64,000 nt of DNA from Diphasiastrum complanatum (lineage: Eukaryota; Streptophyta; Lycopodiopsida; Lycopodiales; Lycopodiaceae): NCBI GenBank assembly GCA_029204225.1, contig MU831932.1, positions 1-64,000 of the forward strand. The letters are read 5' to 3'. Made by a program: the position numbers and the translations under genes. Positions 59,940 to 64,000 of this stretch are shown piece after piece. Positions within the stretch are counted from its first letter, which is position 1; every line of letters starts with the position of its first letter. The notes beneath the pieces are model-generated. The model was given only the letters and a program-made list of their open reading frames with translations. It ran no database searches and was not told the origin of the DNA.

Positions 59940-60645
59940 AACACATTCCTAAGGTCAAAGATCAAGTGTATAAAACTCTTCTATTCGAATATCAAGATGT
60001 TTTTGCTTGGAGTATGAGGGTAATGAGCATACCATAAATTATGGTTAACATAAAATTGATTTGAAAGAAGATGTATTTTGGTATGCCAGAGGCAATACAT
60101 GCTTAACTCTCAATACTCATTGATGGTCAAATCTGAACTAGACAAATATCTTGAGACATGCATAATCTATCCAATCTTAAGTAGTGTATGAGTATCACCA
60201 ATCGTGATTGTACCAAATAAGAAGACATGTAAGATCAGGATATGCAAGGCTTTTAGAAAATTAAATGCAACTACAAAGTATAATCACCTTCCTTTACCTT
60301 TTGCAGATGTGATTCTAAACAAAGTTGCAAAACATGAAAGATATAGTTTTGTGGATGGGTTTTCTAGATATAATCAAGTAGATATTTTCAAAGAAGAAAA
60401 AACAACTTTTACAAAAAAATGTCATTCGAACTATGCAATGTCTTAGCTATTTTTAAAAGAATAATGACTACAATATTTCAGAAAAAAATTCCAATTTTTT
60501 TTTTTTAAAATTTTGTTGATGATTTTTGTATGTTTAGTATGACCAAAGAACGTTTTGGAAAATTAAGAGACATTACAAAGATTTGGTACAAAAAGACCAT
60601 GTTATCTAAAAAAATTGTGACTTTTTTAAAATGACAAATGTGACT
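59940..60645 (+). mobile_element. Ty3/gypsy RT fragment (degenerate)
   Basis: YQDVFAWSM (about 59985) marks the pol linker. VIVPNKKTCKIRICKAFRKL and YNHLPLPFADVILNKV are finger motifs. YSFVDGFSRYNQVDIF is the palm. The catalytic FVDDFCMFSMTKERF is at about 60508, followed by a partial thumb. Stops and an A/T-run lesion near 60490 break it. It is similar in type to the 14-15 kb RT but not the same copy. Confidence 0.87.
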
Positions 60646-62115
60646 TTATGATTTGATATGATATAAGACATTTGATGTGGCATAAAGTTTGTGGACCTTG
60701 ATATGTTTATAAAGTTTAAAGTGATTCAAAATAAAAAATAAATGTGTGCCTATGGACGTAGTTCATTTAACAACCCAAAATCTTACTGCATTGTTCTTGA
60801 AACTCGTGGCAATTGCAATAGCAATCTATGTAGCTCATAGGAAGCATTTTCAAGTGAATGGATCTACTTCACATGTTTTACATGTTAGAATAAATATCAC
60901 CTAAGTATCATATATATATGTGAACACATCTATTATATATCTTGTTAGAATGTGTGGGTCCCCAAACGATGTGAGCAAGCACACGGCTCTTCGGCATGTC
61001 GGCTCTCTCCATTGTGTATAGAGCAGTTTTGCTCTCTATAATGTTTTGTGATGGGGTTTGTGTACATTCATTCATTAAGTCATTGGTAGACTTTTGTGCT
61101 TAAGCACATAGATTTATGTGGATCAATGCATTTCATGTTGAAATTGGATTAATGAATTTGATTTGAAGACGAATAGCAATGGATGTAAAGTGAAAAAGTG
61201 TCGGTACAATAGGATACCATCTTGCACAAGCTTCTTTCATGTATTCAACATTTTATAATTCATGTTGGTTCGCATGAATATGTGTGCTTGAATGTAACCT
61301 TGTCATGAGATTCTAAATGAGGTTCAAAGTTTTAACAATCATGCATATGCTAAATGAAGCAAATTAGTCATTTGGAATGTTGAGTGACTTATTGATTTGA
61401 AAATTTATATGGATCCAACATTACTTATTGGCAATTGATTGAATATCCGATGGAAATAACAAAGGTCATGCATTACAATATTGGATGTCATCCAGATTTT
61501 CTTTATGATTCAACAATTCTTTTTTATAATTTTGTCAATATTCATCACAAAAATGCTAGGTAGATTAGAACCATACTCTCTAGCTAGCTTTCGAAGCAAG
61601 GAATGGATTCTTCTAATTCTACTATTTCATAAAGTCTTTGATCAAAGTTGGTTATGAACGTTCAAAGTACTTTAAAATATAGCACTTCTTAAAAAAATAA
61701 CAAATTGCATTGATACTTACATCATCTTATTTTTGTGGAGTTTTACAAAAAAACATAATGTTCCTTTAAATGAAAACAATGTTCTTTTGTAAAAGTTTAA
61801 TCAATGATAAATTTGTTGAGTTGGTTGATGATCATTGAGATACAAAACAAAACGAACAAGCTGAATGCACAGTTTGTAGATCACCGATGAGATTTTGATA
61901 ATACATAAAAAGTTGATGCTTACTTTGCTACCATAAACACAACAAGTAGTAGAAGCCATTAGATCGAGATTTTATAGTGAACCATCGAGAGTAACTAAAA
62001 TTGAGAAAGATTGGAATCTCAAATACATTCGAATCATAACTTGACATGTTGCATTTTGGTTTTTCTCAATACTATCAATTCGAAGTTGATGGTGTTTGGG
62101 TAAGTTATGCATTTG
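60646..62115. other. AT-rich DNA, probably decayed retroelement
   Basis: No block recognisable with confidence. Its last 500 bases may be the eroded copia RNase H leading to the fragment at 62125. Confidence 0.35.
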
Positions 62116-62124
62116 ATATTATTG

Positions 62125-62320
62125 TAGGACCGAGGATCAACTAGATGATATTTTTACGAAGCCTTTGAGCTCTATAAAATTTGAGTTCAAAAAAAAAATT
62201 CTTGGAGTTTGTAAGATAAATAAAAGTTTAAGAAAGAGTGTCAAATATAATGTGAGCCTTATGTATTGTTGTTTGAACATGTATTGTATATGTTTATGTT
62301 ATTGCATAGTTTCAGTATAT
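62125..62320 (+). mobile_element. Ty1/copia pol C-terminal fragment
   Basis: TEDQLDDIFTKPLSSIKFEF is the diagnostic end of copia RNase H (ADIFTKPL motif). The open frame continues about 40 further residues without recognisable content. Confidence 0.8.
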
Positions 62321-64000
62321 GACACCTAGATAACAAGTAGATTAGGACTTCTAGACAATTGTCCCGTAATGGGTCCCAAATCCATGCAATGGAAACCCCA
62401 GCAAAAAGTTATTGTAGTGTATATTTACTATTGAGGTGCAGATTCAGTTGTGTACTTTTGACTTTGGTAATTTGAACTTGGTACAATGTTTGTGATTTCT
62501 CTTCTATTGTATCTGATGATTGCTAAAATGGTAGTATTTTCCTGTAGATTGATTCTCTCACAATTTCATGATGCCAAGTGAGATGTGAGTTGATCCAAAC
62601 TCCCATTCTATGATGCTTGGATGGCCTTCCAACTAAAAAGAATTCATGCTTTGAATTGGCCTTCTGCCCCACGTTCTCTCTTGGCAAAATTGAAATGCAC
62701 AAAGATAGTTTGAGCATTTGGACATCTGCTACAAGGAATATAGAAGTTCACTAGCTCACATTGCACACATTGCATAAGTTGCAATGTCCTACAATATTGT
62801 CTAAGCACCATAGCGTTTTACTAGAATTAATACACGATGAGACCTCTTTTTTTTATTCCAACTATGTGCCAAAATGGAAGCACAATACCAATTGCAAATT
62901 CCTTGTGTCTACTATAGAGTAGCAATGTCAAGATAATAGACCATAGAGCACATGTAGTGAAACGAGCATAATGGGTGTCAAGCATTTTATGCTTATTTGG
63001 GTCGCTCAAGCACGAGACACTTGAAAGAAGCCAATTTTGGGAGCCCATTTTTTAATCATGTAAGTGATGGAAGAACCTCAAGAATAAATCCCAAGATGTA
63101 CTCTCTAGGGTCAAACTTATTTCTCGTCACATGCTTTTACTAGCATGCTTTTACTAGTGTGGGAATGCTAACAAATACACTTGCATTGCTTTGTAAAACT
63201 CCAAACATGTTTAATATGTTCAAAAAACATAGCTTAGGTTCGCTCATATGTTCACTTGCACCAGGTAAGTGGTGGGACCATAGTCCTGCGACCACTTGGA
63301 TTCATTATTACATTAGAGGCGACATGCATTTAGCTTCTCTAAGTGGCCTTATTGGAAAGTTGAAACCCTTACTTCCATTAAGTGTCCTAAATGACCTTAT
63401 GTGAAAGCTTTATGCTCCAATTAATTTGGGGAGTATATTTTTGTCGATTATCTTTAATGCATTCATTCCATGTCTCTAAAGTTGAACATCCTAATAGTCT
63501 TAATTTTTGTTTAGATAAAGCGATAACATGTCTTATCGGAAATGGGGTGAGGTCCCACCTAGGGGATGATTCCAAGCGTGGTCAATGTATTCCCAACTGT
63601 GCATGACATAGCAATGCGGTGACTTGTGTCATCCAAGAACGTTGAGGTCCTGAGAGACGATGTGCTTGTAGTTTTTGCAATTGTGAATACCTTAATCACC
63701 CTATGAACATGAAGTGCAAGTAAAGTATACACTCATTTGTCCAATCTTGTGTGAAAGATGGGAGGCCAATGGAGCATTTAGTCCTCTCCCACTTCCACCC
63801 CTTGCCTGGTTGTTGAGCAAGTTCCCCCCCAACAAGGCTTCAAAGCAAATGCTTTGCATGTGCAAAGATTTAAGCCCATTGTCCCAAAGAAGTCTCACCA
63901 CATGGTGCACGTGAAAATTCACCTCCTTACAATTGATCACTTCACAAGTCAAAACTATCTTACCAGAGGTTCCAGGACTATCGTTCACCACACGCACACA
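62321..64000. other. Non-coding DNA to end of window
   Basis: No gene, RNA or element recognised. A 14-bp tandem duplication (CATGCTTTTACTAG) is at about 63129-63156. Two short ORFs on each strand have no recognisable content. Confidence 0.4.

Overview
The window is nuclear DNA of a land plant with a large, repeat-rich genome. The evidence is a spliced LRR receptor-like kinase gene with GT-AG introns, an intronless GRAS-family regulator, a six-exon plastid-type glutathione peroxidase gene, and a dense background of decayed Ty1/copia, Ty3/gypsy, LINE, SINE, CACTA-like and MITE sequences with long GA/CT and TA microsatellites. The lineage cannot be fixed by reading alone. A non-flowering vascular plant (fern, lycophyte or gymnosperm) fits the mix best, but this is a low-confidence inference.

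Layout. 1-3.1 kb: the 3' half of an LRR receptor kinase gene (+). 3.1-9.8 kb: a chromovirus integrase fragment with a probable LTR, a copia solo LTR with an intact 5-bp target duplication, an unusual 0.9-kb degenerate repeat built on AGTACCAAA, and copia tail fragments in both orientations. 10-19 kb: one long minus-strand Ty3/gypsy element. It can be read from its LTR edge and primer-binding site through gag, protease, RT, RNase H and integrase to an extra open reading frame downstream of pol. 19-30 kb: a diverged second copy of that extra ORF, two copies of one copia family (one with its 5' LTR and PBS), a MITE family in three places, and a ~360-bp GC-richer tandem repeat. 31-36.9 kb: a gypsy RT-RNase H-integrase fragment (+) abutting a third, most complete copy of the extra ORF (-). 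37-41 kb: the 3' end of a LINE, then a decayed minus-strand gene resembling DUF7869 (transposase-like) proteins. 41-45 kb: gypsy RT debris, a 455-bp TA/TG compound microsatellite, and a very small tRNA-derived SINE with target duplications.

45.4-46.75 kb holds an intact single-exon GRAS gene of the LATERAL SUPPRESSOR (LAS/SCL18) type. 47-52 kb carries hairpin-rich DNA, an orphan CACTA terminus with subterminal repeats, a second SINE remnant and a copia scrap. 52.7-55.9 kb is a complete glutathione peroxidase gene on the minus strand with a MITE and a CT microsatellite in its introns. 56-64 kb holds a third SINE-like copy, a possible promoter and first exon, an unrecognised frameshifted coding region, and further gypsy and copia scraps.

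The three host genes look functionally independent: membrane signalling, shoot/meristem-type transcription control and plastid peroxide detoxification. The most interesting unexplained item is the retrotransposon-linked extra ORF family (three copies near 10-11.7, 19.6-21.5 and 33.3-36.3 kb). It has a conserved N-terminal domain, an acidic Pro/Ser/Thr-rich linker, a long coiled coil and a conserved C-terminal block. Two copies lie beside DNA studded with a GGCGAAGGTT motif that also fills the leader of the gypsy element.
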